DNA of 64,000 nucleotides from the NCBI RefSeq assembly GCF_965137335.1, contig NZ_CBCRZD010000001.1. One strand, 5' to 3'. Below the pieces are notes generated by a model. That model was given only the letters and a program-made list of their open reading frames with translations. It did no database searches and was not told where the DNA came from. Each line of letters opens with the position of its first letter. Positions within the stretch are counted from its first letter, which is position 1. This document shows, in pieces, positions 61,846 to 64,000 of this stretch. A program made the translations under genes and the position numbers. The stretch is from Empedobacter stercoris. GTDB taxonomy: Bacteria > Bacteroidota > Bacteroidia > Flavobacteriales > Weeksellaceae.

Positions 61846-63042
61846 CTAATCGAAAATTAAATAAAGTTCAATCTCATTAAACTTTTCTTCACTAATCGCA
61901 TAACATTTTTTCAATGTTTTTGCATCCTTAAACTTACCTCCTAACGAACGTTTAAATTTTAAAATTGTGTTGACTTGTTGTTCCGTAAAGCCCAGTCGTA
62001 TCCAATCTTCATGATTCAAATTATTCGGATTAAACTTTTCTATTAACTCAATTTTTTCAACTTTATTTTCAACAATTTTAGATTCTACTTTTGGTAATTC
62101 AGCTTTATATTCAACATTAGTTGGTAAATCAATATAAGGTTCCATTTCTTGATATTTTTCATCCGAAATTATATAGCATTTTTTTATTTGCTCTTTGGTT
62201 TTAAACTGACCACCCAAAATGGTTTTATATTTTAAAATTGAAATTGCTTGTTTTGACGAAAATCCTAACTTTTGCCAATCTTTTTCCGAATAATTATTTG
62301 GATTAAATTTAATATACTGAATATTTTTTCCAATTTGTTTACTTGATAATTTTTCGTCTTCTTTTGATTTTTCAGGCAATAAAATATAAGCTTTCATTTC
62401 TGCATATTTCTCATCATCAATCACAAAACATTTTCTAATTTGTTCTTTTGAAGTAAATTTTCCACCAATAATTTGTTTGTATTTCATAATTGTTTCAGCC
62501 TGTTTTGGAGAAAAACCAAGCTTTTCCCAACCTTGTTGAGGCAAATCATTCGGGTTAAAATTCTTATAAACAACTTTAGTTTTTGAAAATGTATAATCAA
62601 CAAAATTTGATTTAGATTGTGTAGGTAAAAGAATAAACGGAGATAGTTCCCTGTACTTTTCTTCATCAATCACATAACACTTTTCGATTTGCTCTTTTGA
62701 GGTAAATTCTCCCCCAACTATTCCTTTGTATTTAATAATAACCTCAGCTTGACGTTCAGAAAACCCAAGACTCATCCAACCTTCCAAAGACAAATCATTT
62801 GGATTAAAAGGTTTTAGCGAATCTTTTAATTTATTTACAGAAGTTGTATTAAAAGCATAATTCTTAGAAGATATTTGATATTTAGCCAACAATACTTTAT
62901 CCGCTTCTGTTAATTCATAAGTTTCTTTTTGGACTGAAATATGCTGAAAAATTTCAAACAATAAAATCAATACAAATAACAAATACAACCCAAATCGCTG
63001 TGATTTATTTAAATAAAAAGTAGACTTTTTCAAATATTTCAT
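61846..63042 (-). CDS. Membrane-anchored protein with four helix-hairpin-helix repeats
   Basis: The ATG at 63042 gives 398 residues; a GTG at 63081 would add 13 hydrophobic residues and is less likely. One N-terminal membrane segment (about 18-35) is followed by four tandem repeats, each opening with FNPN, then W..LGF...Q...I.K.K...GG.F, and closing with KCY/KCF.I..EK. On the minus strand the repeats begin near 62808, 62559, 62307 and 62034. The repeats resemble ComEA-type helix-hairpin-helix domains that bind DNA backbone. The protein ends right after the last repeat. Confidence 0.85.
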   Translation of the reverse strand: MKYLKKSTFYLNKSQRFGLYLLFVLILLFEIFQHISVQKETYELTEADKVLLAKYQISSKNYAFNTTSVNKLKDSLKPFNPNDLSLEGWMSLGFSERQAEVIIKYKGIVGGEFTSKEQIEKCYVIDEEKYRELSPFILLPTQSKSNFVDYTFSKTKVVYKNFNPNDLPQQGWEKLGFSPKQAETIMKYKQIIGGKFTSKEQIRKCFVIDDEKYAEMKAYILLPEKSKEDEKLSSKQIGKNIQYIKFNPNNYSEKDWQKLGFSSKQAISILKYKTILGGQFKTKEQIKKCYIISDEKYQEMEPYIDLPTNVEYKAELPKVESKIVENKVEKIELIEKFNPNNLNHEDWIRLGFTEQQVNTILKFKRSLGGKFKDAKTLKKCYAISEEKFNEIELYLIFD

Positions 63043-63178
63043 TTTAGTCAGAAAAGAGATGAAAAAAATTATATACCACACCCTTACATTATCATTAAAA
63101 ATGATATAACATTCAAATATTTAACAAGTTAAGAAGAAAAAAATAAATTATAGGTTTTAAATATTTGTAAATAACAAA

Positions 63179-63400
63179 TCACAAATCAAAGACTGATTTT
63201 CGTTTGATAATAAAACAATCTTTTACCCAAAAAAAGAACAACATCATAAAATAGCCAACAAACGCTAAACCAAAAGTCGCGAAAGCTAAATAGATAAAAA
63301 TAAATCGTAATTTAGCAACACGAACACCTATTTTATCTGCAAATCTCGAAATAACATTAAACCATTCTCTTTCTGCAAAATTTCTTATTTGATCTTTCAT
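63179..63400 (-). CDS. PspC-like small membrane protein
   Basis: A 73-residue protein with two adjacent hydrophobic stretches (about 33-60) preceded by an amphipathic region; VRVAKLRFIFIYLAFATFG resembles the PspC domain core. It abuts the DUF2851 gene (stop at 63401) on the same strand, suggesting cotranscription. The PspC assignment is by pattern only. Confidence 0.65.
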   Translation of the reverse strand: MKDQIRNFAEREWFNVISRFADKIGVRVAKLRFIFIYLAFATFGLAFVGYFMMLFFFWVKDCFIIKRKSVFDL

Positions 63401-64000
63401 TTAATGTAAAATTTGTTGTCCGATAGCGCAATTTAAACATTTTTTCTCGGAGCAATATCTTTTTTTGAGTTGAATTAATTGTTGTGAATCTTTCGCGGTT
63501 TTATTTTCGAAGCCAATGCGTTCAAATTCATTCAAAATCGAATTATTTTCGGGATCCATTTCATTTAACAAATCAAGGTAAAAATCAATTTCAACTTCAT
63601 CTTTTTGTCGCTCGAATGCATATCGTATTGGGATAATTGTATTAATCAACAAATTATTTATTTTGTCTTTTGAAAGATTTTTGAGTTGAAATTTAGATTC
63701 GTTTTTAAATGTATAATGTGTGTTCCAAAAAGAATTCAATTCTTGTTTGTCAAAAATTTTATAAAATTCTTTTAAATTTTTAGGTTGAATTATTACTGAA
63801 AATAAACTTAAATATTGCGTATAAATTGCGCCTAATTGCGCCAATCGAATAGTAGGAAAGCCTATTGGTCGCATTTTAGAAAAACGAAATAAACTATTTT
63901 CAATTGCTTGGATTTGATATTTATTTTTCAGAAAATTATATTCTTTTTTTAATTGATTAAAATATGCATTTTCATAATCTTCTTCCAAAAAACCTGCTTG
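63401..64000 (-). CDS. DUF2851 family protein, C-terminal part (5' cut by window end)
   Basis: The frame is open from base 64000 to the stop at 63401, giving about 199 residues: QAGFLEEDYENAYF, then FSKMRPIGFPTIRLAQLGAI and a C-terminal cysteine cluster CSEKKCLNCAIG. These match DUF2851, a Bacteroidota family of about 420 residues with unknown function. The internal TTG at 63988 is not a start, because the family continues upstream of it. The Cys cluster suggests a metal or Fe-S site. Confidence 0.88.
   Translation of the reverse strand, partial: QAGFLEEDYENAYFNQLKKEYNFLKNKYQIQAIENSLFRFSKMRPIGFPTIRLAQLGAIYTQYLSLFSVIIQPKNLKEFYKIFDKQELNSFWNTHYTFKNESKFQLKNLSKDKINNLLINTIIPIRYAFERQKDEVEIDFYLDLLNEMDPENNSILNEFERIGFENKTAKDSQQLIQLKKRYCSEKKCLNCAIGQQILH

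Overview
The window comes from an AT-rich member of the Bacteroidota, most likely the Flavobacteriia (Weeksellaceae or close kin such as Empedobacter; the genus is an inference). Supporting signs are promoters of the TTTG-N(18-21)-TAnnTTTG type, a TamL-type Omp85 lipoprotein, an HU-related DNA-binding protein, a split transketolase, a DUF2851 protein and an AccD without its zinc ribbon. It is mostly chromosomal housekeeping sequence. I see no insertion sequence, prophage or CRISPR array.

Layout. 1-4.8 kb: end of rsfS, ftsH, a LUD-domain protein, cdsA and psd (phospholipid synthesis), and a small acidic lipoprotein. 4.8-9.2 kb: family 2 glycosyltransferase and recR on the minus strand, then a sodium/solute symporter, proC and a small conserved-looking ORF. 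9.4-13.5 kb: the two transketolase halves, separated by two related secreted-protein genes. 13.6-17.3 kb: a PAS-LuxR regulator, RNase P RNA and clpC. 17.4-20.5 kb: a TANGO2/NRDE protein, divergent from DinB and ATP-grasp genes, then a rhomboid protease. 20.5-26.5 kb: ybaB, obgE, pyrD, adk, hpt, hemN and kdsA. 26.6-30 kb: two glycosyltransferases and a 2OG-Fe(II) oxygenase. 30-39.5 kb: ftsE, rpmH (absent from the supplied long-ORF calls), gyrA, a TPR protein, surE, prc and an ABC permease. 39.6-46.9 kb: HU-like protein, class C beta-lactamase-like lipoprotein, an SpoU methyltransferase divergent from tamL, fbaA and accD.

47.0-52.6 kb is the most accessory-looking part. Two near-identical tRNA arrays (Gly-Leu-Gly-Leu and Gly-Leu-Gly) lie in direct orientation about 5 kb apart. 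They enclose a truncated YaiO-like gene, a cobalamin riboswitch with cobT-cobS-cobC (nucleotide-loop assembly), a lipoprotein hydrolase and an unknown 109-residue protein.

52.6-64 kb: a DUF3817 membrane protein, an Omp85 protein, a papain-family (C1) peptidase convergent with a chagasin-type (I42) inhibitor lipoprotein, an FAD oxidoreductase, a small membrane protein with crcB, an M16 peptidase, a membrane-anchored protein with four helix-hairpin-helix repeats, a PspC-like protein and the end of a DUF2851 gene.

Convergent gene pairs are generally separated by compact hairpin terminators, several of which contain the stop codons of the genes they end. I found no clear new defence or mobile system. 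The best leads are the tRNA-flanked cobalamin segment, the protease/inhibitor pair, the secreted paralogs inside the transketolase operon, and the NRDE/DinB/ATP-grasp cluster.
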